From contig JAJZDX010000009.1 of NCBI GenBank assembly GCA_021805865.1, forward strand, positions 84,811 to 148,810: a stretch of 64,000 bases of DNA, given 5' to 3'. A program made the position numbers and the translations under genes. A model generated the notes under the pieces. It saw only the letters and a program-made list of their open reading frames with translations. It ran no database searches and had not been told where the DNA came from. Positions within the stretch are counted from its first letter, which is position 1, and each line of letters starts with the position of its first letter. Source of the stretch: Pseudomonadota bacterium (lineage in GTDB: Bacteria; Pseudomonadota; Gammaproteobacteria; Steroidobacterales; Steroidobacteraceae). Below, one piece after another: positions 15,785 to 24,500 of the stretch.

Positions 15785-15812
15785 AACGAAAACCCCGGCG
15801 CGTGGCCGGGGC
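15785..15812 (-). terminator. Rho-independent terminator for the minus-strand pair
   Basis: Read on the minus strand, a GCCCCGGC/GCCGGGG stem is followed by TTTTCGTTT. It lies 30 bp downstream of the stop of the gene at 15843, between converging transcripts. Confidence 0.65.
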
Positions 15813-15842
15813 TTCGTGGTTCCATTTCAGGCTCGCAAGCCG

Positions 15843-16175
15843 TCAATCGGGGTGCGCGTCGCCTCCGGCCTTGAATGCCGCCCAGGCATCGGCCGGGATC
15901 GCGCTCCTTGCGACCGCGTGCCACTGCCGGCGCTCTGCGGGATTGAGCCCGTTGTACCAGGCTATGCCCAGCTCGGCGTCCTGCGGGATGACCGGCTGGC
16001 TGGCCGGCTCAATGACGAGCACGCCGCGATCCCGATCGAAGCGCCCGACGATGCCGGCCCGCGCGAGCGCTTCTGAAAAGGCCATTAAATTGACCGAGCC
16101 AGCGATTACAGCCGGCACCTCACTTGTGTCCGTGCGCATGGTGCCGGGCCGCAGTTCCACGATGACAGCGCTCAC
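15843..16175 (-). CDS. Hypothetical protein of the element's right end
   Basis: 110 residues using a GTG at 16175 whose GTGA overlaps the upstream gene's stop. The ORF track begins earlier, at 16274, but that part lies within the neighbouring gene. VNLMAFSEALARAGIVGRFD and WYNGLNPAERRQWHAVARSA suggest a small globular helical protein. Not recognised. It is transcribed against the main cluster, towards its terminator. Confidence 0.55.
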   Translation of the reverse strand: MSAVIVELRPGTMRTDTSEVPAVIAGSVNLMAFSEALARAGIVGRFDRDRGVLVIEPASQPVIPQDAELGIAWYNGLNPAERRQWHAVARSAIPADAWAAFKAGGDAHPD

Positions 16176-16543
16176 GGCTGCTCCCCCATGCCTCCAACGA
16201 TCACCGCTGTCTGCGCCCGGATTTCCTCGTCCGTGAGCGGCCGCTTTGGTGCGTGAACGTGGCGGGTATGCCAAGCGTCGATTTCATCATAGAGGCTGTC
16301 CAGGACTTCGGTAGCGTCATGCAGGACGACCCCGGCTGGCTCCAGGTCCCGCGAGACGTTCTGGAAGTCGTAGAGACGTTGATCGACGAGCCGGAGATGC
16401 TGGAGCACCCCGAGCAGCCGGCGCTGCAGCTCGTCGAACTCGGACGGCCCCTGCGCCGCATCCAGGATGCGGGCATCGGTGCGATCGTTCGGGTGGACGT
16501 GAGACGGTGCGCCGGCTGGCGCGGTAGACTTGAACGTAGCCAT
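16172..16543 (-). CDS. Hypothetical protein of the element's right end
   Basis: 123 residues, translationally coupled to the following gene. A helical core (FDELQRRLLGVLQHLRLVDQ, DATEVLDSLYDEIDAW) is flanked by flexible ends. It is not recognised. Its promoter should lie in the 16544-16720 interval next to attR, so it is likely an accessory or excision-related gene. That role is inferred from position only. Confidence 0.55.
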   Translation of the reverse strand: MATFKSTAPAGAPSHVHPNDRTDARILDAAQGPSEFDELQRRLLGVLQHLRLVDQRLYDFQNVSRDLEPAGVVLHDATEVLDSLYDEIDAWHTRHVHAPKRPLTDEEIRAQTAVIVGGMGEQP

Positions 16544-16638
16544 GACTGAACCTCACTCGTTCGGTTGCGGTGAGCCGCTCGGCCGTGAGAGACGCGGCCG
16601 GGCGGCGCTTGCGGCGCGGAGGGGCAGTGCTGAATCCT

Positions 16639-16659
16639 GTCGGTATCCAAGACGGTATC
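16639..16659 (+). promoter_or_regulatory. Probable integrase arm-type sites, right end
   Basis: GTCGGTATC and GACGGTATC lie 12 bp apart, about 65 bp inside attR. They match the repeats in front of the integrase gene at the left end. The rest of 16544-16720 holds no gene. Confidence 0.5.
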
Positions 16660-16720
16660 TGCGCCAAGTAAGCGCGAATCATCCGTTGAAAATCATCTGG
16701 TTACAGCGTTCTTCAATCTA

Positions 16721-16771
16721 GTGGCGCGATATGCCGAGCGGCTGCTGACTGCGCAGCCGGATATCCCGTAA
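16721..16771 (+). pseudogene. ribE: Displaced original 3' end of ribE (attR)
   Basis: The open frame from 16721 reads VARYAERLLTAQPDIP and stops at 16769-16771. It matches the ribE C-terminus ARYAERIL and has the same number of residues to the stop. It shares TGGCGCG with attL and then differs at wobble positions. Joined to ribE at the core it would restore a 201-residue protein. It has no start or ribosome-binding site of its own. Confidence 0.8.
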
Positions 16772-16824
16772 CGCTGAGGGCGGCGGCGCTCGTGCGCAAG
16801 CCCGGGCCGCTGTGTCCGGGCAAG

Positions 16825-16840
16825 CCCCGGTATACTCATA
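16825..16840 (+). promoter_or_regulatory. ribBA: Possible -10 element of a ribBA promoter
   Basis: TATACT at 16831-16836 lies on the chromosomal side of attR, about 30 bp before the ribBA start. No good -35 is visible. It could allow ribBA-ribH expression independent of the split operon. I do not see an FMN riboswitch in the 95 bp between attR and ribBA. Confidence 0.3.
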
Positions 16841-16866
16841 GGCCCTACGCACCAGGCGCCCCGCCC

Positions 16867-18039
16867 ATGTCCCAAGTGCTTCCCCTTTCCGGCCAGGCTT
16901 CGCTGGAATGTTCCACGGGCCTGAATTCCATCGAAGACATTCTCCAGGATCTCAAAGCCGGCCGGATGGTGGTCATCATGGATGATGAGGATCGCGAGAA
17001 CGAGGGCGACCTGATCATGGCCGCCGAGCTCGCCACGCCCGAGGCCGTGGCCTTCATGATTCGTCATGCCAGCGGCATCATTTGTGTGCCCATGGAAGAA
17101 GATCGGCTTTTGAAGCTTGATCTGCCGCAAATGGTCGCGAACAATAGCGAATCGCATCGAACAGCATTTACGGTATCGGTCGATCTCATCGCCGGAACGA
17201 CGACGGGCGTGTCTTCGCAGGATCGGGCTGCCACCATCCGGGCATTGGCCCACCCGAACGCCGGGTCTGCCGATTTCGCGCGCCCGGGACACATCTTTCC
17301 GCTGCGCTCGCGCTCCGGTGGAGTACTGGTGCGCACGGGCCACACCGAGGCTGCCGTGGACCTGTGCCGGCTCGCCGGGCTGGCCCCGGCCGGGGTGATC
17401 TGCGAGGTGATGAACGATGACGGGACGATGGCCCGCCGGACGGAGCTGCAGACCTTCGCTGCCCGGCACGGGCTGAAGATCGGAACCATCGCCGACCTGA
17501 TCCGCTATCGCTTGCGCAATGAGCGGTCGGTCGAGCGCATCAGCGAGCAGCTCGTGCACACCGAGCTCGGCGAGTTCCGTCTCTATTCCTACCAGGACCG
17601 GGTCAGCCAGGAGGTGCATCTGGCGCTCGTCAAGGGGAGCCTCGCCGGAGGCGAGCCGCCACTGGTCCGGGTGCATGTGGCCGATGCCCTGCGCGACCTG
17701 CTCGGTATCCGGGCTGACCCCCTCGCCTGGACGCTGCGTGCCGCGATGGAGCGGGTCGCCAGCGCCGGCAGCGGCGTGATCGTGCTGCTGCGCGACCGGG
17801 ATTCGCCGGAGGACCTGCTCGAGGCTGTGCGGGGGCTGTCGCTGCCGGCGGAACCGGACGCCGGCTCCCCCCGGCTGGCGCGGCGCGATGGCGAGGTGCT
17901 CAAGACCTTCGGTATCGGCGCCCAGATCCTGAAGGACTTGGGCGTCCACCGCATGCGCGTACTGTCCGCACCCAAGCAGATTCACGGGATCGCCGCATTC
18001 GGTCTGGAGATCCACAGCTACGTTGGAGAAAACGCTTGA
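16867..18039 (+). CDS. ribBA: 3,4-dihydroxy-2-butanone-4-phosphate synthase with a degenerate GTP cyclohydrolase II domain (RibBX-like)
   Basis: The N-terminal RibB domain (about 15-215) is intact, with [18 protein letters not shown], the [18 protein letters not shown] segment and [11 protein letters not shown]. It makes the 4-carbon riboflavin precursor from ribulose-5-phosphate. The C-terminal half aligns with RibA ([13 protein letters not shown]). However, the CxxGDxxxSxxCDC zinc/catalytic region is replaced by [17 protein letters not shown] with no cysteines. GTP cyclohydrolase II activity is therefore unlikely, and a separate ribA is expected elsewhere. I use the ATG at 16867 (MSQVLPLSG), not the track start at 16792. 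Confidence 0.9.
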   Translation: MSQVLPLSGQASLECSTGLNSIEDILQDLKAGRMVVIMDDEDRENEGDLIMAAELATPEAVAFMIRHASGIICVPMEEDRLLKLDLPQMVANNSESHRTAFTVSVDLIAGTTTGVSSQDRAATIRALAHPNAGSADFARPGHIFPLRSRSGGVLVRTGHTEAAVDLCRLAGLAPAGVICEVMNDDGTMARRTELQTFAARHGLKIGTIADLIRYRLRNERSVERISEQLVHTELGEFRLYSYQDRVSQEVHLALVKGSLAGGEPPLVRVHVADALRDLLGIRADPLAWTLRAAMERVASAGSGVIVLLRDRDSPEDLLEAVRGLSLPAEPDAGSPRLARRDGEVLKTFGIGAQILKDLGVHRMRVLSAPKQIHGIAAFGLEIHSYVGENA

Positions 18040-18512
18040 GCGCAGTGCGCATGGTGGAAGGGGAGATTGCCGCCGGTGGTCGCAAAGTCGCGATCGTCGC
18101 GGCGAGGTTCAACGATTTCATCGTCGCGAGCCTCCTCAAGGGCGCCACGAGCGCTTGGCTGGAGCGGGGCGGGGCGGCGGAGGACCTGCTGGTCGCCCGC
18201 GTTCCGGGTGCTTTCGAGCTGCCCGTGGCCGCCCGCAAGCTCGCCGCCGCCGGCCGCTACGATGCGGTGGTCGCGCTCGGCTGCGTGATCCGCGGCGGCA
18301 CGCCTCATTTCGAGTACGTCGCGGGCGAGTGTGCGCGGGGACTGCAGCAGGCGGCCCTCGAGAGCGGCGTTCCGGTGATTTTCGGTGTGCTCACCGTGGA
18401 CACGGTGGAGCAGGCGATCGAGCGTGCGGCGGTGGGCGCCGGCAACAAAGGCGGCGAGGCGATGGAGGCAGCGCTCGAAATGGCCGCTCTCCTGGCGCGG
18501 CTCGGGACCTGA
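18036..18512 (+). CDS. ribH: 6,7-dimethyl-8-ribityllumazine synthase
   Basis: RibH condenses the RibB and RibD products to lumazine. Family motifs include [46 protein letters not shown], and [10 protein letters not shown] with GNKGGEA. A TTG start at 18036 overlaps the ribBA stop (TTGA) and has GGAGA 7 bp upstream. An ATG at 18051 is the alternative. The length (158 aa) is normal. Confidence 0.95.
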   Translation: MSAVRMVEGEIAAGGRKVAIVAARFNDFIVASLLKGATSAWLERGGAAEDLLVARVPGAFELPVAARKLAAAGRYDAVVALGCVIRGGTPHFEYVAGECARGLQQAALESGVPVIFGVLTVDTVEQAIERAAVGAGNKGGEAMEAALEMAALLARLGT

Positions 18513-18955
18513 TGACCGCGCACCCCTCGCTCCGACAGCTCTCGCGCCAGAGATCCGTGGCGCGCAAGCTCGCGCTGCAGGCACTGTATCGGTGGCAGAT
18601 CAACGAGTGCCCGTGGCAGGACCTGGTACAGGAGTTCGCCGGCGCCGAGGACATGGCGCGCGCCGACCCGGAGTATTTTCGCGAGCTGGTCGAGGCCATC
18701 TCGCACTCGCACACGGCGCTCGATGCGCGGCTTGCGGCCTGGATCGACCGCCCCCCCGCGCAGCTCGATCCGATCGAGCACGCCATCCTGCTGATCGGCC
18801 TGTACGAGCTTTCGGCCCGCCCCGAAGTGCCGTATCGCGTCGCCATCAACGAAGCGGTGGCGCTGACCAAGCGATTTGGAGCGACCGACGGCCATAAGTA
18901 CGTCAACGCGGTATTGGACCGGGCGGCGCGCGAGCTGCGGTCCGGCGAGGGCTGA
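18512..18955 (+). CDS. nusB: Transcription antitermination protein NusB
   Basis: 147 residues from the ATG at 18512, which overlaps the last base of ribH. NusB pairs with NusE (S10) in rRNA antitermination complexes. The all-helical family pattern is clear: RSVARKLALQALYRWQI, then LDPIEHAILLIGLYEL and PYRVAINEAVALTKRFGATDGHKYVNAVLD. The ORF-track entry (18023) extends upstream out of frame with ribH and is not used. Confidence 0.95.
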   Translation: MTAHPSLRQLSRQRSVARKLALQALYRWQINECPWQDLVQEFAGAEDMARADPEYFRELVEAISHSHTALDARLAAWIDRPPAQLDPIEHAILLIGLYELSARPEVPYRVAINEAVALTKRFGATDGHKYVNAVLDRAARELRSGEG

Positions 18956-18992
18956 GGATGCGAGGCCGCTCGAAGTCTGGAGGCACGCTGGC

Positions 18993-19961
18993 ATGCCGCT
19001 GTCGGAATTCGGCCTGATCGAACGGTATTTCCGCCACTGCGGCGTCACGCGGGAAGATGTGCGCCTCGGTGTGGGCGATGATGCCGCCCTGCTCGAGTGT
19101 CCGCCCGGACAGCACCTGGTCGCGGCCATGGATACCCTGGTCGACGGGGTGCATTTCCCGCACGGCGCGCCGCCGGCCTCCATCGGCTACCGCGCGCTCG
19201 CCGTCAACCTGAGCGATCTGGCCGCCATGGGGGCGCGGGCCGCCTGGGCCCTGCTCGCCCTGACCTTGCCCGAAGCCGATGAGGCGTGGCTGTCGCAGTT
19301 CACCGCTGGTTTCGCCCGGTTGGCCCGCCTTCACCGCGTAGCCCTGGTGGGCGGGGACACGACGCGCGGGCCGCTCTCCGTCACGGTGCAGGTTCTGGGC
19401 CATGTGTCGGGCCCGGCCATGCTGCGGTCGGGCGGCAGACCCGGGCATGCCTTGTTCGTCTCGGGGACCCCCGGCGATGCGGCGGCGGGCCTCGCCCTCG
19501 AGCAGGGGCGCTGGCCCGAATCCCAGGGGGCGCAGTACCTGCGCGAGCGGTTTCTGTTTCCCACTCCCCGGATGGAGCTCGGCGAGCGGCTGCGGGAGTA
19601 CGCGAGCGCGTGCATCGACGTATCGGACGGCCTGCTCGGGGATGCCGGTAAGCTCGCCGCGGCGAGCGGCTGCGGCGCGCAGATCGCCTATGCCGATCTG
19701 CCGCTCTCGGAGCCGTTGGTGCGGGTGGCGGGTGCCGAGCGCGCCCATGAGCTCGCGTTGACGGGCGGCGATGATTACGAGCTGTGCTTCAGCGTCGGCC
19801 CGGGGCAGCTCGAGAGCCTGTTGGCGAAAATGCCGCCGCAGCGCTGGGGCTACACACGCATCGGCACCCTGCGGGAGGCGCCGGGCACCGAGGTCGTGCG
19901 CGATGGCGTGGCGGTGAAACTCGCCCATTCGGGATACGATCACTTCTCAGAGCCGGCCTGA
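18993..19961 (+). CDS. thiL: Thiamine-monophosphate kinase
   Basis: 322 residues from the ATG at 18993 (MPLSEFGLIERYF). ThiL phosphorylates thiamine monophosphate to the active diphosphate. Signature segments: GVGDDAALL, AAMDTLVDGVHFP, AVNLSDLAAMGA, LVGGDTTRGPLSVTVQ and SGGLL-like CIDVSDGLLGDAGKLA, plus LTGGDDYELCF. It lies 37 bp after nusB and completes the conserved rib-nusB-thiL order. Confidence 0.94.
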   Translation: MPLSEFGLIERYFRHCGVTREDVRLGVGDDAALLECPPGQHLVAAMDTLVDGVHFPHGAPPASIGYRALAVNLSDLAAMGARAAWALLALTLPEADEAWLSQFTAGFARLARLHRVALVGGDTTRGPLSVTVQVLGHVSGPAMLRSGGRPGHALFVSGTPGDAAAGLALEQGRWPESQGAQYLRERFLFPTPRMELGERLREYASACIDVSDGLLGDAGKLAAASGCGAQIAYADLPLSEPLVRVAGAERAHELALTGGDDYELCFSVGPGQLESLLAKMPPQRWGYTRIGTLREAPGTEVVRDGVAVKLAHSGYDHFSEPA

Positions 19962-20079
19962 GTCGGCGTTATGTGAAATCTCGGCGCGCGCCGGGCCCGG
20001 CCAATCCTAGGGGCGTATCACAGCCCCGCTGAGCGGGCGAAGCGTATGCTGCGACACACCCTCTCATTCCCCCTGAGAC

Positions 20080-21384
20080 ATGTCCCAAGCCTCTCGATCC
20101 GCCGTCTCTCCCGAGGCCGCCGCGCGCAGCGTCCCTGCACGAATCGGCAAGTACGAGGTGATCAAGGAAGTCGGCCGCGGCAGCACCGGCGTGGTCTATC
20201 TGTCGCACGACACCTATTACGGGCGCGACGTCGCGATCAAGGTCTACAACATGGACGCTGGCGCGGACGCTCAGCGCCTGCGCTCCGCACGCAAGATGTT
20301 CCTTTCCGAGGCGCACCTCGTCGGCATGTTGCAGCATCCCTATGTGCTGCCCATCTTCGACGCTGGCGAGGAGAACGGCCGCTGCTACATCGTCACCGAG
20401 TATGTGCATCACGCGCGGACGCTGTCGACGTACTGCCGCCCGGACAACCTGCTGCCTCTCGATGACATCATCGAGATCGTCTTCAAGTGCGCCAAGGCAT
20501 TGCATTACGCGCACACGCGCGGTGTGATCCACCGGGACATCAAACCCTCGAACATCCTGCTGACCCAGGACGGGGAGGTGCGCATCATCGACTTCGGCAT
20601 CGCGCTGGTCTCGGATGCCGATATCTCGCGGATTGAAGGCATCGCCGGCAGCCCGTCCTACATGTCCCCGGAGCAGGTGCAGAGCCTGGAGCTGACCCCC
20701 CGCTCGGACATCTACTCCCTCGGCGCGGTCATGTACGAGCTGCTCACCGGCGCCCGTCCCTTCCGCGCCGGCAACCTGCAGAAGCTCCTGCACCAGATCG
20801 TCTACGCCACGCCGCCGCCCGTGCACAAGCTGCGCCGGGAGGTGTCCGAGGAGCTGGAGAACGTGGTCGTCACGGCGCTGCAGAAAGATCCGGCCAAGCG
20901 CCAGAGGAGCGGCCTCGAGCTCGCCGCCGAGCTCGCCCGGGTGCACCAGCGGCTGCGCCAGAGCAATACCCGCATCGACCTTCAGGAGCAGTTCGGTGTG
21001 CTGCGGCGCCTGAAATTCTTCCACGAGTTCTCGCACGTCGAGGTCCGCGAGGTGTTGCAGGCAAGCGCCTGGCAGCACTACGCCGAAGGCGAGGAGATCG
21101 TGCGGGAAGGCGATCTCGACGATCGGTTCTACATCCAGGTGTCGGGCCACTGTGTCGTCGAGCGCCACGGGCGGCGGATCGCCGTGCTCGGCACGGGTGA
21201 CTGCTTCGGTGAGGCGAGCTACGTCCCGGGGGCCAAGCGCACCGCCACGGTCCGCGCCGCCAGCGCGGTGACGGTGCTCAAGGTGAGCGCCACGCAGCTC
21301 GAGCAGGTCTCGATATCCTGCCAGCTGCGCTTCATCCGCGTGTTTCTGCGCACCCTGATCGGCCGGCTGCAAAGCGCCGAATGA
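20080..21384 (+). CDS. Serine/threonine protein kinase with C-terminal cyclic-nucleotide-binding domain
   Basis: 434 residues. Hanks-type kinase motifs: glycine loop GRGSTGVVYLS, VAIKVY lysine, HRDIKPSNILL catalytic loop, DFGIAL and SPSYMSPEQ. The kinase domain spans about 20-290. A cNMP-binding fold follows (about 310-430), with a phosphate-binding-cassette-like GEASYVPGAKRTATVRA. No transmembrane segment is seen, so it is probably cytosolic. It is transcribed alone after thiL. The ligand and substrates are unknown. The domain pairing implies nucleotide-gated kinase activity. Confidence 0.88.
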   Translation: MSQASRSAVSPEAAARSVPARIGKYEVIKEVGRGSTGVVYLSHDTYYGRDVAIKVYNMDAGADAQRLRSARKMFLSEAHLVGMLQHPYVLPIFDAGEENGRCYIVTEYVHHARTLSTYCRPDNLLPLDDIIEIVFKCAKALHYAHTRGVIHRDIKPSNILLTQDGEVRIIDFGIALVSDADISRIEGIAGSPSYMSPEQVQSLELTPRSDIYSLGAVMYELLTGARPFRAGNLQKLLHQIVYATPPPVHKLRREVSEELENVVVTALQKDPAKRQRSGLELAAELARVHQRLRQSNTRIDLQEQFGVLRRLKFFHEFSHVEVREVLQASAWQHYAEGEEIVREGDLDDRFYIQVSGHCVVERHGRRIAVLGTGDCFGEASYVPGAKRTATVRAASAVTVLKVSATQLEQVSISCQLRFIRVFLRTLIGRLQSAE

Positions 21385-21523
21385 GCCGCGGTCGGGAGCG
21401 GCCGGGCAGGCCCCTGCCCCGGACGCAGCGCGCAGCGGGCCGAGGGTAGCGAGCGGTGCGGCGCGATGGCCGCCGCGGCTCGCCCCCTGCGTGTGCGCTG
21501 CGGCTGCTGTACCCTTGGCCGCC

Positions 21524-22201
21524 GTGCACATCCTTCTCATAGAGGACGACATCGAAGCCGCCAGGTTTCTCGTGAAGGGACTGCGCGAGAGCGGCTATTC
21601 CGTCGACCACGCCGCCACCGGTCGCGACGGGCTCGCGCGCGCCCTCGCCGGCAGATTCGACCTGATCGTCACCGACCGCATGCTGCCGTACATGGACGGC
21701 CTCACGATCATTCAACACCTGCGCGAGGCGGGCCTCACCACCCCGGTGCTGGTGCTGAGCGCCCTCGGCACGGTCGATGATCGCATCCGGGGCTTGAAGG
21801 GCGGCGGCGATGACTACCTCACCAAGCCCTTCGCTTTCGATGAGCTGCTGGCGCGCATCGAGGCGCTGCTGCGCCGCCATGCCAGCGGCGCCGGGGGGGC
21901 CTGTCTGAAGGTGGGGGACCTGGAATTCGATCTGCTCAAGCGGCGCGTGACCCGCGGCGGGCGGGAGATCGTGCTCACCTCGCGCGAGCAGAAGCTGCTC
22001 GAGTTCCTGATGCGTCGAGCCGGGCAGGTGATCACCCGCACCATGCTGCTCGAGGGGGTGTGGGATCTGCATTTCGACCCACAGAGCAACCTGGTCGATG
22101 TGCACATCAGCCGGCTGCGCCAGGCGATCGACCGCGGCTCGGACCGTCCGCTCATTCACACGGTGCGCGGCTCGGGGTACGTGCTCGGGGAGGAGCCATG
22201 A
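21524..22201 (+). CDS. OmpR-family response regulator
   Basis: 225 residues from a GTG at 21524 (VHILLIEDD). The receiver domain has the acidic pocket LIEDD, the phospho-acceptor Asp in LIVTDRMLPYMDGL and the Lys in DDYLTKPFAF. A winged-helix DNA-binding domain follows (LTSREQKLLEFLMRRAGQV, VDVHISRLRQAID, VRGSGYVL). It overlaps the next kinase gene by 4 bp. Target genes are not evident nearby. Confidence 0.92.
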   Translation: MHILLIEDDIEAARFLVKGLRESGYSVDHAATGRDGLARALAGRFDLIVTDRMLPYMDGLTIIQHLREAGLTTPVLVLSALGTVDDRIRGLKGGGDDYLTKPFAFDELLARIEALLRRHASGAGGACLKVGDLEFDLLKRRVTRGGREIVLTSREQKLLEFLMRRAGQVITRTMLLEGVWDLHFDPQSNLVDVHISRLRQAIDRGSDRPLIHTVRGSGYVLGEEP

Positions 22202-23616
22202 GCAAGGCGTGGGGGAGGGATCTCCTTCACACCACCGCATTTCGCATGTCGATGGGCTACACGTTGCTGGTCACCCTGGCCGTGGGATTGACACTGGCCA
22301 GCACCTACCTCCTGACTCAGCGCATCATCCGGGGCAACACCGACCTGATCATCGACACCGAGCTCAACAGCCTGGAGAACCAGTACGTCCGCAGAGGCCT
22401 GCCGGGGGTGACCCGGGAGATCAACGTGCGCATCGACAGCTGGGGCCGGATCGGCGCGGTGTACATGCTGGCGAGCCCCACGTTCGATCGCCTTGCCGGC
22501 AATGTCACCAACTGGCCGTTCGACGGAGCGCCGGCCGAGCGCTGGAGCGAGTTTCGCATCGAGTCCATCGAGTCCGGCCCGCGCTCGGTGCATCCGGTGC
22601 GGGCCGCGGTGCGCCGGCTCCCGAACGGCGATTGGCTGCTGGTCGGCACCGACATGTCGCAGGACCGGCGCTACTCGCGGACGTTCCGGACCGCTACGCT
22701 CTGGGGAATCGGCCTTTCGGTCCTGGTGGCTGCCGTGGCCGGTTTCGCCTTCAGCTTTCGTCTGACGAGACGGGTGAGCGACGTCACGGACACCTGCGTG
22801 CGGATCATGGCGGGGGAGCTGGGGCACCGCCTGCCGGTCGGCGGGGCCAGCGACGAGTTCGATGCGCTGGCCGTGTCGGTCAACCGCGTGCTCGACAGGC
22901 TGGAGGAGCAGACACGCACGCTGCGTGCGACCTTCGACAGCGTGGCGCACGACCTGCGTGCGCCCCTGCACCGGCTGCGGGCACGCATGGATGCGGCGCT
23001 GCGCCTGCCGGGCCTCGAGCCGGCCGTGCGCGAGCCGGTGGAGGCCTCGCTGAAGGAAGTGGATCGCCTGCAGCGTACGCTCGCGACCCTGTTGCAGATC
23101 GCGCTCGCCGAGTCCGGTGCGCCGCTCGCTGCGGTGGTGCCCGTGGACCTCTCGGAGCTGGCCGGTGAGCTCGTGGAGCTGTTCGAGCCGGTGGCGCGCG
23201 AGCAGGGTCAGACCCTCGCCGGGCGCACCGACCCCGGTGTGACCGTCGAGGGCAATCGGCAGCTGCTCGCTCAGCTCATCACCAACCTGGTGGAGAATGC
23301 CTTGAAGTTCGCGCCGGCGGGCGGGCGGATCGAGGTCGATGTGCACCGGCGGGACGGACTGGCGCGATTGATCGTCAGCGACAATGGACCGGGCATGGCG
23401 CTTGCGGAGCGCATGCGGGCCGGCCAGCCGTTCGTGCGTGTCGGTCACAGGGCCGGTGGGGATGGCGGCGGGCTCGGGCTGTCGCTCGTATCGGCCATCG
23501 CACGGCTGCACCGCGCCGAGCTCAGGCTCGAGAGCAATGAGCCGGGCTTGCGCGCGGTGGTGGACTTTCCGTTGGCCGCCGGTCAGGCGGTCTTGTCGCG
23601 CTCGATGAGCGCGTAG
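22198..23616 (+). CDS. Two-component sensor histidine kinase
   Basis: 472 residues from the ATG overlapping the regulator stop. There are two transmembrane helices (about 20-42 and 160-185) around a roughly 115-residue periplasmic sensor region. A HAMP domain, a HisKA domain with [17 protein letters not shown] and a HATPase domain ([26 protein letters not shown]) follow. It phosphorylates the upstream regulator. The signal is unknown. The 3' end overlaps convergent folE2 by 34 bp. Confidence 0.92.
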   Translation: MSKAWGRDLLHTTAFRMSMGYTLLVTLAVGLTLASTYLLTQRIIRGNTDLIIDTELNSLENQYVRRGLPGVTREINVRIDSWGRIGAVYMLASPTFDRLAGNVTNWPFDGAPAERWSEFRIESIESGPRSVHPVRAAVRRLPNGDWLLVGTDMSQDRRYSRTFRTATLWGIGLSVLVAAVAGFAFSFRLTRRVSDVTDTCVRIMAGELGHRLPVGGASDEFDALAVSVNRVLDRLEEQTRTLRATFDSVAHDLRAPLHRLRARMDAALRLPGLEPAVREPVEASLKEVDRLQRTLATLLQIALAESGAPLAAVVPVDLSELAGELVELFEPVAREQGQTLAGRTDPGVTVEGNRQLLAQLITNLVENALKFAPAGGRIEVDVHRRDGLARLIVSDNGPGMALAERMRAGQPFVRVGHRAGGDGGGLGLSLVSAIARLHRAELRLESNEPGLRAVVDFPLAAGQAVLSRSMSA

Positions 23617-24407
23617 GCGGAATGGTTGTGAATGGACTCGAAGTTTTCCGATTCCACCACGTACGCATCGATCCGCTCATCGGCATTGAGCCGAGTCGCG
23701 ACGTCGCGCACCATGTCCTCGACGAACTTCGGGTTGTCGTAGGCACGCTCGGTGACGTATTTCTCGTCGGGGCGCTTGAGGATGCCGTACAGCTCGCAGG
23801 AGGCCTCGCTCTCGGCGACCTCGATGAGCTCCTCGATCCAGATGTGGTGGCGGAGCCTGGCGGTGATCGTCACGTGCGAGCGCTGGTTGTGGGCCCCGTA
23901 GGAGGAGATTTTCTTCGAGCAGGGGCAAAGGCTGGTCACCGGCACGACGATCCGGATCCACATGTCCGTATGACCGTCGCGCCGCTCGCCGATCAGGCTC
24001 GCCTGGTAGTCCATCAGGCTTTCCACCCCCGAGACCGGAGCGCGCTTCATGATGAAGAACGGAAAGGTCATCTCGATGTGGCCGGCGTCCGCCTCGAGCC
24101 GCTCGGTCATGCTCTCGAGCATGCCGCGGAACGACTCGACGGAGATCTCACGCTCGGCGTGAAGGATCTCCACGAAGCGCGACATGTGCGTTCCCTTGAA
24201 GTTGTGGGGAAGGCTGACGTACATGTTGAACGTCGCGATGGTGTGCTGCTCGCCCGCCGAGCGGTCTTTCACCCGCACGGGGTGGCTGATGTCCTTGATG
24301 CCGACCCGATTGATCGGCAGGTGGCGGGTGTCGGCGCGCGCCTGGACGTCCTCGACTTCGGCGAGAACCGTGCGCGCCGTCTTGGCCGTGCTGCAAGGGG
24401 GGTTCAT
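23583..24407 (-). CDS. folE2: GTP cyclohydrolase I type B
   Basis: 274 residues. GCYH-IB converts GTP to dihydroneopterin triphosphate for folate. It is the FolE2 fold, distinct from FolE, and typically works with metals other than zinc. Diagnostic segments are [43 protein letters not shown] (catalytic cysteine region) and [10 protein letters not shown]. It is the last gene of a minus-strand run after dxs, with a 93-bp gap. Confidence 0.95.
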   Translation of the reverse strand: MNPPCSTAKTARTVLAEVEDVQARADTRHLPINRVGIKDISHPVRVKDRSAGEQHTIATFNMYVSLPHNFKGTHMSRFVEILHAEREISVESFRGMLESMTERLEADAGHIEMTFPFFIMKRAPVSGVESLMDYQASLIGERRDGHTDMWIRIVVPVTSLCPCSKKISSYGAHNQRSHVTITARLRHHIWIEELIEVAESEASCELYGILKRPDEKYVTERAYDNPKFVEDMVRDVATRLNADERIDAYVVESENFESIHNHSAYALIERDKTA

Positions 24408-24500
24408 GAGGCCAAGCCTACAGGATTGCAGGGCTTTCCACCTATACCAAACGGGGGATCGGCGTGGTGTGCTCTGCGAGCCCCCGGGTTGGGCGGGCTC

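Larger units (their letters stand above)
2677..16721. mobile_element. Integrated satellite-like or defective phage element (about 14 kb) in ribE
   Basis: It is bounded by the ribE junctions and by integrase arm-type repeats at both ends. It carries a tyrosine integrase next to attL, a ParB-like gene, an AlpA-like regulator, TOPRIM and helicase replication genes, a serine recombinase, terS, an enlarged terL and about nine unknown small genes. I find no portal, capsid, protease, tail or lysis gene. It interrupts the otherwise canonical ribD-ribE-ribBA-ribH operon. It could be a phage satellite using a helper's capsids, or a prophage that has lost its structural genes. Confidence 0.85.

Noticed and set aside
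16772-16866. FMN riboswitch before ribBA
   Set aside because: The interval is only about 95 bp and shows none of the conserved RFN helices.
19969-21552. 527-residue minus-strand ORF
   Set aside because: It is antisense to the Ser/Thr kinase gene and has no recognisable domain.
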